Below, piece by piece: positions 1 to 8,357 of a stretch of 64,000 nt of DNA (position 1 is the stretch's first letter; each line of letters starts with the position of its first letter). The stretch is taken from positions 62,001 to 126,000 of the forward strand of contig CAWANG010000048.1 in the NCBI GenBank assembly GCA_963783175.1, written 5' to 3'. The position numbers and the translations under genes were made by a program. Source of the DNA: Roseiarcus sp963783175 (GTDB lineage: Bacteria > Pseudomonadota > Alphaproteobacteria > Rhizobiales > Beijerinckiaceae). Below the pieces are notes generated by a model, which saw nothing but the letters and a program-made list of their open reading frames with translations, did no database searches and was not told the DNA's origin.

Positions 1-2
1 GC

Positions 3-248
3 GCCGCGGACACCCCGGAGGCGGCGGACCTGATGCGCGATCAGAACGGCTTCGCCGGCCAGCGCGACGACATCTGCCGGGATTACGCCAAGGAGAGCGT
101 CCACGGCTTTTGCGCCTTGCGCGTGACCCAAGCGCGGACCGCGCTGCTCGAAACGAGGCTTAGCGAATTCGTCGCGGCGGCCGCGGCCAAGGGGGCAAGC
201 GAAAAGCCCGCCAAGACGAAGCCGAAGAAGGGCGCCAAAGAGCCTTAA
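3..248 (+). CDS. C-terminal fragment of a protein of unknown function
   Basis: The frame is open from the left edge and ends at TAA 246-248, so only the last 81 residues are visible. There are two Cys (in ICRDYA and GFCALR), a helix-like Arg/Leu-rich stretch, and a Lys/Pro/Ala-rich tail (KPAKTKPKKG). I recognise no domain. An internal ATG at base 33 could be mistaken for a start, but the codons before it read naturally, so the gene very probably begins upstream of the window. It points the same way as mscL and ends about 120 bp before it. Confidence 0.55.
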   Translation, partial: AADTPEAADLMRDQNGFAGQRDDICRDYAKESVHGFCALRVTQARTALLETRLSEFVAAAAAKGASEKPAKTKPKKGAKEP

Positions 249-370
249 CGCCGCGGGACAGCCCAAAGGGCGCGTGTCGGCGATCCAAAGGCTTTATCTT
301 GCGCGAGCGCTCAGCTAGTTTTCGCGAGGCGAATCGACCGCGGGGATCCGCCTCTCGAGGACAATAGCCC

Positions 371-787
371 ATGTGGAACGAGTTCAAAGAATTCGCGCTC
401 AAAGGGAATGCGCTGAGCCTCGCCGTCGGCGTCATCATCGGCGCCGCCTTCGGCAAGATCGTCGACGCCCTGGTCAACGACATCATCATGCCGATCATCG
501 GCATCGCCGGACATGCGGACTTCTCCAACTATTTTGTTCCACTGTCCAAGGAGGTGACCGCGACCAACCTGGCTGATGCGAGAAAACAGGGGGGCGTGTT
601 CGCCTACGGCGATTTCATCACTGTCGTGATCAACTTCGCGATCGTCGCCATTGCCCTGTTCATCGCAATCAAGGGGATCAACATGCTGACCCGGCAGGCG
701 GCCAAAGAGCCTCCGCCCCCCGCGCCGCCGACCCAGGAAGTCGTACTTCTGACCCAGATCCGCGACGAGCTGGCGAAGCGCGCCTGA
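371..787 (+). CDS. mscL: Large-conductance mechanosensitive channel MscL
   Basis: This inner-membrane channel opens under membrane tension to release solutes during hypo-osmotic shock, and works as a homopentamer. The 138-residue length is normal for the family. The N-terminal amphipathic helix (WNEFKEFALKGN) leads into the pore-lining TM1 (about 16-44, rich in small residues, with the typical family pattern VGVIIGAAFGKIV). A periplasmic loop follows, then TM2 (about 79-105), and a cytoplasmic tail with a Pro-rich linker before the helix VVLLTQIRDEL. The gene stands alone and converges on copA with only 19 bp between the stop codons. Confidence 0.97.
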   Translation: MWNEFKEFALKGNALSLAVGVIIGAAFGKIVDALVNDIIMPIIGIAGHADFSNYFVPLSKEVTATNLADARKQGGVFAYGDFITVVINFAIVAIALFIAIKGINMLTRQAAKEPPPPAPPTQEVVLLTQIRDELAKRA

Positions 788-806
788 GCCTGCCAGCGCC
801 GGCTTC

Positions 807-3116
807 TCATAGTGCGAGCCGCCTGAGCCTCAGTGCGTTGGCGATAACGCTGACCGAGGAAAGCGCCATCGCCGCGGCGGCGACCGTCGGCGTCAGCAGG
901 AGACCGAAGGCCGGATAAAGGACGCCGGCTGCGATCGGCACGCCCGCCGCGTTGTAGACGAAGGCGAACACCAGGTTCTGCCGGATGTTGCGCATCGTCG
1001 CCTGCGACAGCCGACGGGCGATGACCATGCCCTGAAGATCGCCGCGCAGGAGCGTCACGCCCGCGCTTTCGATCGCGACGTCCGTGCCGGTCCCCATCGC
1101 AACGCCGACGTCGGCGGCCGCGAGCGCTGGCGCATCGTTGACCCCGTCCCCCGCCATGGCGACGATCCGCCCTTGCCTGCGCAGGCGTTCGACCACTTTG
1201 GCCTTGTCCTGCGGCAGGATTTCCGCCTCGATCTCCGCAATGCCAAGCTTGCGGGCCACGGCTTCGGCAGTCGTGCGATTGTCGCCGGTGAGCATGACTA
1301 CGCGGACACCCGATTCTATGAGCGCGCGAACCGCGTCGGCGGTCGTCGGCTTGATCGGGTCGGCAACGGCAATCACTCCGCACGCCTTGCCGTCGATTGC
1401 GGCGAAGATCGCGGTCGCGCCGTCGTTGCGGAGTTCATCCGCCGGCCCTCCGAGCGTCGCGACATCTATTCCCGCCGCCTGCATCATGGCCCGGTTGCCG
1501 AGGACCACCTTGCGCCCGTCAACTTTTCCGGTCACGCCCTTGCCTGCCGCCGAGTCGAAGTCATCGACATTGCCGACCGCGAGATTGCGATTCGCCGCCG
1601 CGCGCGCCACTGCCGCGGCCAACGGATGTTCGCTCCCCCTTTCCAGGCTTGCGGCGACCCGCAGCAGCTCATCGTCGTCGAACACGCCGATGGCGCGCAC
1701 AGCGACGACTTCGGGCCTGCCCTCGGTCAGCGTGCCGGTCTTGTCGACAACCAGCGTGTCGATCTTCTCGAACCGCTCCAGCGCCTCGGCGTTCTTGATC
1801 AGCACGCCGGACTGCGCGCCGCGGCCGACGCCGACCATGATCGACATGGGCGTCGCGAGCCCGAGCGCGCAGGGGCAAGCGATGATCAGCACCGAGACAG
1901 CCGCGACCAAGGCATAGGCGTAGCGCGGCTCGGGTCCCCAGTTCGCCCAGGCGATGAAGGCTGCGACCGCTGCCGCAACCACCAGCGGCACGAACCAGCC
2001 GGAAACCTGATCGGCAAGGCGCTGGATCGGCGCGCGGCTGCGCTGCGCCTGCGCGACCATTTGCACGATCTGCGCGAGCATCGTGTCGCGCCCGACCTTG
2101 TCGGCCCGCATCACGAAGCCGCCGCTCTGGTTCATCGTCCCGCCGATCAGCTTGTCGCCGACGGTTTTCATGACCGGCATCGACTCTCCGGTCACCATCA
2201 ACTCGTCGACCGCGCCGCGGCCTTCGACAAGCTCTCCGTCGACCGGAACCTTCTCGCCCGGGCGTACGCGAAGGCGATCGCCGGCCGCAACCAATTCGAG
2301 CCCGACATCTTCATCCACGCCGTCCGCGCGGATGCGTCGCGCAGTCTTTGGCGCGAGATCGAGAAGGGCGCGGATAGCGCCGCCGGTCTGTTCGCGCGCG
2401 CGGAGCTCGAGCACCTGTCCGAGCAACACGAGCGCGGTGATCGCCGCCGCCGCTTCAAAATAGACCGCCACCGAGCCGTCCGTGCTGCGGAAAGCCGGCG
2501 GAAACACGCCCGGCGCGGCGGTCGCCACAACGCTGTACGCCCAGGCCACGCCCGTGCCCATCGCGATCAGCGTGAACATGTTGAGGTTGCGCGATTTGAG
2601 GGACGCCCAGCCGCGCTCGAAGAACGACCAGCCCGCCCACAGCACGACTGGCGTCGCGAGCGCCAATTGAATCCAGTTTGAGACCCGTTCGGGCAGCCAC
2701 ATATGCAGATTGGCCAGATGCCCGCCCATTTCGAGCGCGACCACGGGGATTGAGAGCGCGAGCGCGATCCGGAAGCGCCGGCTCATATCGATGAGCTCCG
2801 CGCTGGGACCCTCGGCGGCCGTGGCGACTTCCGGCTCGAGCGCCATGCCACAGATCGGGCAATGGCCGGGACCCAGCTGACGGATCTCGGGATGCATCGG
2901 GCAGGTGTAGATCGCGCTCGAAGGGGCTGCCTTCGGCGGCGGCGCCGGCGCCAAGAACCGGGCCGGCTCGGCGACGAACTTGTCGCGACAGCGAGCGGAG
3001 CAGAAATGATGGGTCGCCCCGCCGTGCTCGGCGCTGTGCTTCGCCGTCGCCGGATCGACCGACATGCCGCAGACGGGATCGACGGCGGATGTGCTCAGCT
3101 CAGCGGCCGCAATCAT
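807..3116 (-). CDS. copA: Copper-translocating P1B-type ATPase with YHS and heavy-metal-binding domains
   Basis: This inner-membrane ATPase exports Cu(I) from the cytoplasm. In order it has a YHS domain (about 12-55, DPVCGMSV and HHFCSARC), a heavy-metal-binding domain (about 69-95, YTCPMHPE and CPICGMALEP) and a P-type core: TGES at 309-312, the membrane CPC metal site at 414-416, phosphorylated Asp458 in DKTGTLTEG, and GDGVNDAP at about 656-663. The length of 769 aa is normal for this architecture, which lacks a classical CxxC HMA domain and instead carries two Cys-rich N-terminal modules. It diverges from cueR; the shared operator (3156-3176) lies 40 bp upstream of its start. Copper specificity is inferred from CPC plus the CueR-type neighbour. 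Confidence 0.95.
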   Translation of the reverse strand: MIAAAELSTSAVDPVCGMSVDPATAKHSAEHGGATHHFCSARCRDKFVAEPARFLAPAPPPKAAPSSAIYTCPMHPEIRQLGPGHCPICGMALEPEVATAAEGPSAELIDMSRRFRIALALSIPVVALEMGGHLANLHMWLPERVSNWIQLALATPVVLWAGWSFFERGWASLKSRNLNMFTLIAMGTGVAWAYSVVATAAPGVFPPAFRSTDGSVAVYFEAAAAITALVLLGQVLELRAREQTGGAIRALLDLAPKTARRIRADGVDEDVGLELVAAGDRLRVRPGEKVPVDGELVEGRGAVDELMVTGESMPVMKTVGDKLIGGTMNQSGGFVMRADKVGRDTMLAQIVQMVAQAQRSRAPIQRLADQVSGWFVPLVVAAAVAAFIAWANWGPEPRYAYALVAAVSVLIIACPCALGLATPMSIMVGVGRGAQSGVLIKNAEALERFEKIDTLVVDKTGTLTEGRPEVVAVRAIGVFDDDELLRVAASLERGSEHPLAAAVARAAANRNLAVGNVDDFDSAAGKGVTGKVDGRKVVLGNRAMMQAAGIDVATLGGPADELRNDGATAIFAAIDGKACGVIAVADPIKPTTADAVRALIESGVRVVMLTGDNRTTAEAVARKLGIAEIEAEILPQDKAKVVERLRRQGRIVAMAGDGVNDAPALAAADVGVAMGTGTDVAIESAGVTLLRGDLQGMVIARRLSQATMRNIRQNLVFAFVYNAAGVPIAAGVLYPAFGLLLTPTVAAAAMALSSVSVIANALRLRRLAL

Positions 3117-3155
3117 TCGGCAAACCTCCTTGCCTCGAAACGCGCGCAGCTCTAA

Positions 3156-3176
3156 ACCTTCCCATCATGGGAAGGT
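3156..3176. promoter_or_regulatory. CueR/MerR-type operator in the copA-cueR divergent promoter
   Basis: A perfect inverted repeat, ACCTTCCCAT-C-ATGGGAAGGT, lies between the divergent copA and cueR genes. Read towards copA it sits between a -35-like TTGACC and a -10-like TAGAGC with a spacer of about 19 bp. This over-long spacer with a centred dyad is the hallmark of promoters untwisted by MerR-family activators, and ACCTTCC...GGAAGGT matches the known CueR/CopR half-site class. The assignment to the neighbouring cueR is an inference. Confidence 0.88.
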
Positions 3177-3192
3177 CAAGCGAGTTCAAGAC

Positions 3193-3594
3193 ATGAAGAT
3201 CGGGGGGGCTGCGGAAGCGAGCGGCGTCAACGCCAAGATGATCCGCCATTACGAGGCGATCGGCCTCCTGCGCCCGGCCGGGCGCGGCGCGAACGCCTAC
3301 CGCGACTATGGCGAGCGCGACATCCACGAACTCAGGTTCATCCGGCGGGCGCGCCGGCTCGGCTTTTCGATCGCCGAGATCGGCGCTCTCCTCACTCTGT
3401 GGCGCGACCGCGCGCGCCCAAGTCGCGAGGTTAAGCGGATCGCCGAGGCGCATATCGGCGACCTTGAGGCGCGCGTCGCCGACATGCAGGCGATGGCGAA
3501 GACGCTCCGCAAGCTGGTCGCCGCCTGCCACGGCGACGATCGCCCGGACTGTCCGATCCTCGACGATCTTGCGCTTGGCGACGCCCGCGCCTGA
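3193..3594 (+). CDS. cueR: MerR-family copper-responsive regulator (CueR-like)
   Basis: This cytoplasmic regulator probably activates copA when Cu(I) rises. It is 133 aa long. The N-terminal winged helix-turn-helix (about 1-70) has the family pattern MIRHYEAIGLL and YRDYGERDIHELRFIRRAR. A dimerisation helix (about 80-115) follows, then a C-terminal metal loop in which two Cys (in ACHGDDRPDCPI) bracket the site, as in CueR/HmrR. The frame extends upstream to 3064, but that part overlaps copA and would swallow the operator, so ATG 3193 (MKIGGAAEASG) is the start. It is divergent from copA across the operator at 3156-3176. Confidence 0.93.
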   Translation: MKIGGAAEASGVNAKMIRHYEAIGLLRPAGRGANAYRDYGERDIHELRFIRRARRLGFSIAEIGALLTLWRDRARPSREVKRIAEAHIGDLEARVADMQAMAKTLRKLVAACHGDDRPDCPILDDLALGDARA

Positions 3595-3664
3595 GGCCTC
3601 GGATTCGCGCCGGCCGCCGGGTGACGACCTTGCGCGCGCTTCTCCGCTCGTCCATGACGCGGAA

Positions 3665-4867
3665 ATGAACGACGCTTCGTCCCCTCTCAACCCGAATTGG
3701 CTCGGTGAGATCCGCCCGACGATGCGCGGAGTCGCCTCGAGCGGCATCGTTGAAGTGTTCAATTACGGCCGCGGCCGCCAGGGGCTCATTCCGCTGTGGG
3801 TCGGCGAGGGCGACCTGCCGACGCCCCCGTTCATCAGCGAAGCGGCCAAGGCGTCGCTCGACCGCGGCGAGACCTTCTATACCTATCAGCGCGGCGTGCC
3901 CGAGCTGCGCGCGGCGATCGCCGCCTATATGACCCGCGTCTACGGCGCCGCGCCTGGAGGCGGCGCTTTCTCACCCGAGGATTTCTTCGTCACGATCGGC
4001 GGCATGCACGCAATCGAGATCGCGACCCGGCTCATCGTCGGCCCCGGCGACGAGGCGCTGATCCCCTCGCCTGCCTGGCCTAATTTCGTTGGCGCGCTCG
4101 AGATTTCGGGAGCGCGCGCCGTGCCGGTGCGCCTCGACCGCACGGATCGCTGGAGTCTCGATCCGGACAAGCTCGCCGACGCGGTAACGCCGGCGACCCG
4201 GCTCATCTTTTTCAACACTCCCGCCAACCCGACCGGCTTCGTCGCGACGCGCCAGGAAATCGCCGCCACGCTTGCGATCGCGCGCCGGCACGGACTTTGG
4301 ATCATCGCCGACGAGATCTACGGCCGCCTCACCTACGACGGCGCCCGCGCGCCCTCGTTCCACGACGTGATGGCGCCTGATGACAAGATCCTGTTCGTCC
4401 AGACGCTGTCCAAGAACTGGGCGATGACCGGCTTCCGCGTCGGCTGGCTCGAGGCCCCGCCGGCGCTCGGCGACGTGATCGAAAACCTGGTCCAGTTCAC
4501 GACCTCGGGCGTCCCCGTCTTCACCCAGCGGGCCGCGACCGCGGCGCTCGATCAGGGCGAAGCGTTCCTCGCCTCGCAGATCGACCGCTGCCGCCGCTCG
4601 CGCGATATCTTATGCGAGGGGCTCAAGGCGACGGGTCGGGTGCGCTTCGCTGAACCCGAGGCGGCGTTCTATCTCTTTTGCTCGGTCGACGGCTTCGCCA
4701 ATTCGCGCGCGCTGGCGCTGAGCCTCATCGACGAAGCGGGCGTCGGCGCGGCGCCGGGAGGCGCCTTCGGTCCCGGCGGCGAGGGCCATCTGCGGCTGTG
4801 CTTCGCCCGGGATCCCGAGCAGATCGCCGACGCGGCGCGTCGGATGGCGCGCTGGCTGAAGGGGTGA
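3665..4867 (+). CDS. PLP-dependent class I/II aminotransferase
   Basis: A fold-type I aminotransferase of 400 aa, cytoplasmic. PLP ligands can be read directly: Asp216 in IIADEIYGRL (pyridine N contact) and the Schiff-base Lys250 in TLSKNWAMTGFRVGW, with the family NTPANPTG motif upstream and Arg in HLRLCFAR for the substrate carboxylate. The sequence resembles the aspartate/aromatic/alanine aminotransferase group, but the amino donor cannot be fixed. The open frame extends to 3308 inside cueR; ATG 3665 gives the normal family N-terminus. It is followed 108 bp later by a CoA lyase on the same strand, so co-transcription is possible. Confidence 0.93.
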   Translation: MNDASSPLNPNWLGEIRPTMRGVASSGIVEVFNYGRGRQGLIPLWVGEGDLPTPPFISEAAKASLDRGETFYTYQRGVPELRAAIAAYMTRVYGAAPGGGAFSPEDFFVTIGGMHAIEIATRLIVGPGDEALIPSPAWPNFVGALEISGARAVPVRLDRTDRWSLDPDKLADAVTPATRLIFFNTPANPTGFVATRQEIAATLAIARRHGLWIIADEIYGRLTYDGARAPSFHDVMAPDDKILFVQTLSKNWAMTGFRVGWLEAPPALGDVIENLVQFTTSGVPVFTQRAATAALDQGEAFLASQIDRCRRSRDILCEGLKATGRVRFAEPEAAFYLFCSVDGFANSRALALSLIDEAGVGAAPGGAFGPGGEGHLRLCFARDPEQIADAARRMARWLKG

Positions 4868-4975
4868 CGGCGCAGCGCTTCTCCCACCTTAAGTCCAATG
4901 CTGCTCTTGCGAAGAGCCCTCTGGCGCCGCAGCAAGCTTGGCTTTAAGTTCCAGGCGAAAGGTGAGGAGTTCGTA

Positions 4976-5872
4976 ATGGTTGCCCGCCCGCGCAGAAGCG
5001 TCCTCTACATGCCCGGCTCGAACGCCAAGGCTTTGGCGAAGGCCGCGACCCTGGCCGCCGACGTGCTCATTCTCGATCTCGAAGATTCGGTCGCCCCCGA
5101 CCAGAAGATCGCGGCGCGCGAACAGGTCGCCGAGGCGGTGCGCAAAGGCGGCTTTGGCGGCCGCGAGGTTGTCATCCGCGTCAACGGGCCGCATACCCCC
5201 TGGGGAGAGGACGACCTCACGGCCGCCGCCGCCGCCGCCCCGGACGCGATTCTGCTGCCCAAGGTCGACGGCCCTGGCGCGATCATGGCCGCCGCGCGGG
5301 CGCTGCGCGAAGCCGGCACGCCCGAGAGCACCCGGATCTGGGCGATGATGGAGACGCCGAACGCCGTTCTGAACGCCGGCTCGATCGCCGCCGTCGCGGC
5401 CGACTCCGCCTCGCGCCTGACCGTGATGGTGATGGGGCTCAACGATCTCGCCAAGGAGACGCGGGCGCGGCTCACGCCCGGGCGCCCGACGATGACCGCT
5501 TGGCTCGCAAGCTGCGCCATCGCCGCGCGCGCCCACGGCGTCGACATCATCGACGGCGTTTTCAACGACATCAAGGATCTCGACGGATTCCGCCTCGAGT
5601 GCCTGCAAGGCCGCGACATGGGCCTCGACGGCAAGACCCTCATCCACCCCGGTCAAATCGACATCTGCAACGAGGTCTTCGCGCCCGCTCCCGCGGAGGT
5701 CGAAAGCGCCCGCGCAATCATCGAAGCCTTCGCGCTGCCCGAGAACGCCGGCAAGGGCGCAATTCAGCTCAACGGCCGGATGGTCGAACTCCTGCACGCC
5801 GACATGGCGCGCCGCACGCTGGCGATCGCAGATGCGATCGCCACGCTGACCAAAGCAGCGGCGGCGGCTTGA
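4976..5872 (+). CDS. CitE-like CoA ester lyase (HpcH/HpaI aldolase family)
   Basis: This 298-aa TIM-barrel enzyme would cleave or form 3-hydroxyacyl-CoA thioesters such as citramalyl- or malyl-CoA, using Mg2+. Visible family landmarks are RSVLYMPGSN, the metal-site LDLEDSV, PKVDGP, MMETPNAVLN (second metal Glu) and GKTLIHPGQID near the C-terminus. ATG 4976 is preceded by GGTGAGGAG at good spacing, so it is preferred over the upstream in-frame start at 4898. It is one of three such lyases in the window (others at 31.3 and 39.1 kb). The substrate cannot be decided from sequence. Confidence 0.9.
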   Translation: MVARPRRSVLYMPGSNAKALAKAATLAADVLILDLEDSVAPDQKIAAREQVAEAVRKGGFGGREVVIRVNGPHTPWGEDDLTAAAAAAPDAILLPKVDGPGAIMAAARALREAGTPESTRIWAMMETPNAVLNAGSIAAVAADSASRLTVMVMGLNDLAKETRARLTPGRPTMTAWLASCAIAARAHGVDIIDGVFNDIKDLDGFRLECLQGRDMGLDGKTLIHPGQIDICNEVFAPAPAEVESARAIIEAFALPENAGKGAIQLNGRMVELLHADMARRTLAIADAIATLTKAAAAA

Positions 5873-5884
5873 GGACGCCTGGCG

Positions 5885-6346
5885 TCACACCTTCTTTAGC
5901 CGCACGATCACGTCGATCGCCTTGATCAGCGTGCCGTCGGGAGCGGGGATTTCGAACTCTGGCAGCCATTCCTCGGGAATGTCGGACAGTTCTTCTGTGT
6001 CCTCACGATAGAAATGGTAGTGCGGCCCGGTCTTGGTGTCGTACCACAGCTTGGCGTCGTAGATCGCGATCTCACGCAGGAGTCCGCAGCGCGCAAACTC
6101 GTTGAGCGTATTGTAGATCGTGCCGAGCGTCGGCGCGAACCGGATTGAGCGCGTCTCGTGAAAGAGCATTTCCGCCGTGAAGTGCCGGTTGCCCGCGCCG
6201 AAAATCGCGCGCGCGAGATCGAGCCTTTGCCGGGTCGGCCGCACCCCGACGGACGCGAACTTCCGCAGAAGGACGCCGGTGCAGGCTTCGGGATTCGCTG
6301 AGCTCTTGGTTTCCATGGACTTCGCATACCGCCGGCAGGTAGCCAA
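5885..6346 (-). CDS. irr: Fur-family iron response regulator Irr
   Basis: Irr is the main iron-limitation regulator in Rhizobiales. It represses haem- and iron-using genes when iron is low and is destabilised by haem. The 153-aa sequence has the Fur winged-helix part (about 24-95, RPTRQRLDLARAIF then PTLGTIYNTLNEFARCGLLRE) and a short C-terminal dimerisation part with GPHYHFYRED, the Irr equivalent of the His-rich HHH site. It lacks the CxxC zinc pairs of true Fur, as expected for Irr. An internal start at 6316 (METKSSANPE) is also plausible. It converges on the CoA lyase upstream and is transcribed alone. Confidence 0.9.
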   Translation of the reverse strand: MATCRRYAKSMETKSSANPEACTGVLLRKFASVGVRPTRQRLDLARAIFGAGNRHFTAEMLFHETRSIRFAPTLGTIYNTLNEFARCGLLREIAIYDAKLWYDTKTGPHYHFYREDTEELSDIPEEWLPEFEIPAPDGTLIKAIDVIVRLKKV

Positions 6347-6531
6347 AGCAGGCGCCCCCGGGCAATCGTGAACCTGATTGAAGCGTCTTCTCTAATCCGG
6401 CTTGGCTGCTTCCGCAACCTCAACCTTCGTGGGCGGCCTGCGGCGCGAAGTCGCGTTTGAGGCCCCAATTGCTGGCTCGCGCTTCGAGTTTCACATAAGG
6501 TTCGTTGGAACGGGTCACGGGGAGCTTTCTC

Positions 6532-6954
6532 TTGGCGATTGCGGGAGGGTGTCTGTGCGGGGCGGTGCGGTTCACGATCGCGGCGGACCGGCCCGTGGGC
6601 GCGCGGCATTGCTGGTGCCGCGTATGCCAGTATCTCGGCGCAGGAAGCGGCGCGGTGGGCGCCATGTTTCTCAAGGATGCGGTTTCCGTATCGGGCCCGC
6701 TGACCGACCACGTGATCCGGGCTGACAGCGGCTCGATCATGCACCGGCGGTTCTGCACCCGATGCGGCACGCCCGTCTTCAGCGAGGCCGAGCAGCGCCC
6801 GGATCAGATTTTCGTGCGCGTCGGAACGCTCGACGATCCGAACCTCGCCGCGCCTTCGGCGACGATCTGGACCAAATCCGCGCCGGTCTGGGCCTGCTTC
6901 GATCCCGACCTGCCGAGGATCGAAGGCCAGCCGCCGCCGCTTGCAAAGAGATAA
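6532..6954 (+). CDS. GFA/CENP-V domain zinc protein
   Basis: A protein of the glutathione-dependent formaldehyde-activating (GFA) fold, about 140 aa, binding zinc. The zinc ligands are clear: GGCLCGAVRF, HCWCRVCQ and FCTRCGTPVF. The family includes Gfa of Paracoccus, but most members have no proven activity, so formaldehyde chemistry is not claimed. TTG 6532 has GGGGAG seven bases upstream and gives the standard start just before GGCLCG. An upstream TTG at 6505 would add nine residues without a better ribosome site. It lies 185 bp after the irr start region, divergent from irr. Confidence 0.85.
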   Translation: MAIAGGCLCGAVRFTIAADRPVGARHCWCRVCQYLGAGSGAVGAMFLKDAVSVSGPLTDHVIRADSGSIMHRRFCTRCGTPVFSEAEQRPDQIFVRVGTLDDPNLAAPSATIWTKSAPVWACFDPDLPRIEGQPPPLAKR

Positions 6955-6991
6955 ATCCGCTTTTGGCGCGCGAGGCCGCCGCGCGTAGGCG

Positions 6992-7312
6992 ATGAAGATG
7001 CTGTTCATGGTGATCGAGCGTTTCCGCAACGACGACATGGTCCCGGTCTACCGGCGCCTGCGCGACGACGGTCGGGGGCTGCCGGAAGGGCTCGACTATA
7101 TCGACAGCTGGGTCGAGCCCAACTTCTCCCGCTGCTTCCAGCTCATGCGCTGCGACGATCTGAGGCTCATCCAGGCCTGGATTCTTCAATGGCGCGGCTG
7201 CGGGGTGACGTTCGAGATTGTCCCGGTGGTCGCGAGCAGCGAGACGCGCGCGGTCGTCGGGCCCTATCTCGCAAGCGCCCGGCGCGGAAACCTGAGGGAC
7301 GCGCCGGGGTAA
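6992..7312 (+). CDS. DUF3303-family small protein
   Basis: A 106-aa soluble protein with the DUF3303 pattern: MLFMVIERFRN at the start, PEGLDYIDSWVEPNFSRCFQLM in the middle and FEIVPVVASSE. These look like dimeric ferredoxin-like alpha/beta barrels. No catalytic residues can be named and no function is established. It lies 37 bp after the GFA protein and 72 bp before the DUF1993 protein on the same strand, so the three may form one transcript. Confidence 0.82.
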   Translation: MKMLFMVIERFRNDDMVPVYRRLRDDGRGLPEGLDYIDSWVEPNFSRCFQLMRCDDLRLIQAWILQWRGCGVTFEIVPVVASSETRAVVGPYLASARRGNLRDAPG

Positions 7313-7384
7313 GTTGATATCGTCATGATTTGCGTGCATGCATGGCCTTCTCGCGGCCGTACGGCCGCGATTTTGGGGAGGAAT

Positions 7385-7918
7385 ATGAAGCCGATGTCGC
7401 TTTCGCTCTATCAATGCAGCGTGCCGGTCTTCGAGCGCGGCCTTAACGCGTTTCTGGCCATTTTCGACAAGGCCGAGGAGCACGCACTGGCGCGCAAGTT
7501 CGATCCCGCGAGCTATCTCGCGATCCGCCTGAGCCCGGACATGTGGCCGCTGGCGCGCCAGGTCCAGGCCTTCTGCGATCACGCCAAAAACGCATCGTTC
7601 CGGCTTGCGGGCAAGGAGCCGCCGGTCAAGGAGGACAAGGAAACGACGATCGCCGAGTTGCGCCAGCGCATCCATGCGACGCTCGACATGCTGAAATCGA
7701 TCGACGCTAAGGCGATGGAAGGCGGAGAGACGCGCGAGATCGTCATCCCCGCCGGCTCCAACAAACTGAAGATCGACGGCGCCAACTACCTGCTGCATTT
7801 CGCCATGCCGAACTTCTACTTTCATCTGACGACGGCTTACGACATCCTGCGCGCCGGCGGCGTCGAGATCGGCAAACGCAACTTCATTGGCGCGGTCCCC
7901 AACCTTGTCCGGGTTTGA
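7385..7918 (+). CDS. DUF1993 (DinB-like helical) protein
   Basis: A 177-aa protein matching DUF1993: SLYQCSVPVFERGLNAFLAIFDKAEEHA, SYLAIRLSPDMWPLARQVQ and a C-terminal PNFYFHLTTAYDILRAGGVEIGKRNFIG. The family is predicted to be a four-helix bundle related to DinB/YfiT metal-binding proteins. Its role is unknown. ATG 7385 has GGGAGG just upstream and is preferred over the in-frame ATG at 7325. It is followed 24 bp later by a RidA-like gene. Confidence 0.86.
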   Translation: MKPMSLSLYQCSVPVFERGLNAFLAIFDKAEEHALARKFDPASYLAIRLSPDMWPLARQVQAFCDHAKNASFRLAGKEPPVKEDKETTIAELRQRIHATLDMLKSIDAKAMEGGETREIVIPAGSNKLKIDGANYLLHFAMPNFYFHLTTAYDILRAGGVEIGKRNFIGAVPNLVRV

Positions 7919-7942
7919 GATTCCCTTTCGAGAGCATCGGTC

Positions 7943-8296
7943 ATGACCATCACCAGATTGCAGGCCGGGCCGCGCATGTCGCAGGTCGTCATTCACGGCG
8001 CGACGATCTATCTCGCCGGCCAGGTCGCCGATCAGGCCAAAGGCAAGAGCGTAAGCGAGCAGACGGGCGAGATCCTGGCCAAGATCGACGGTTTGCTTGC
8101 CGAAGCCGGATCCGACAAGACGAAAATCCTTTCGGCGACGATCTATCTTGCAGACATCGCCACATTCGCCGAGATGAACTTGGCATGGGAGGCGTGGGTC
8201 CCGGCCGGCCACGCCCCAGCGCGGGCGACGGTCGAGGCCAAGCTTGCCGCGCCGGCCTATACCGTCGAGATCGCCTGCGTCGCGGCCCGGATCTGA
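7943..8296 (+). CDS. RidA/YjgF/UK114-family protein
   Basis: A 117-aa member of the Rid family. RidA itself hydrolyses reactive enamine/imine intermediates released by PLP enzymes. Visible features are GATIYLAGQVAD, the helix with VSEQTGEILAKIDGLLAEAGSDKTKIL, and the C-terminal PARATVEAKLAAPAYTVEIACVAA. The Arg in PARATVE is the family's carboxylate-binding Arg. It belongs to the broader Rid group rather than clearly to the archetypal RidA. It lies 62 bp before amn and could share its transcript. Confidence 0.9.
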   Translation: MTITRLQAGPRMSQVVIHGATIYLAGQVADQAKGKSVSEQTGEILAKIDGLLAEAGSDKTKILSATIYLADIATFAEMNLAWEAWVPAGHAPARATVEAKLAAPAYTVEIACVAARI

Positions 8297-8357
8297 AGGG
8301 GCGCCGCTGCCGGGCCCAGGACTCTGGCCTCAATTCAAGGTCGAGGAGGCTGCTTCG

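Noticed and set aside
1173..2681. A 502-codon plus-strand frame
   Set aside because: Antisense to copA, Arg/His/Asp-rich random composition, no ribosome site.
6779..8212. A 477-codon minus-strand frame
   Set aside because: It spans four short plus-strand genes with recognisable families and shows no motif itself.
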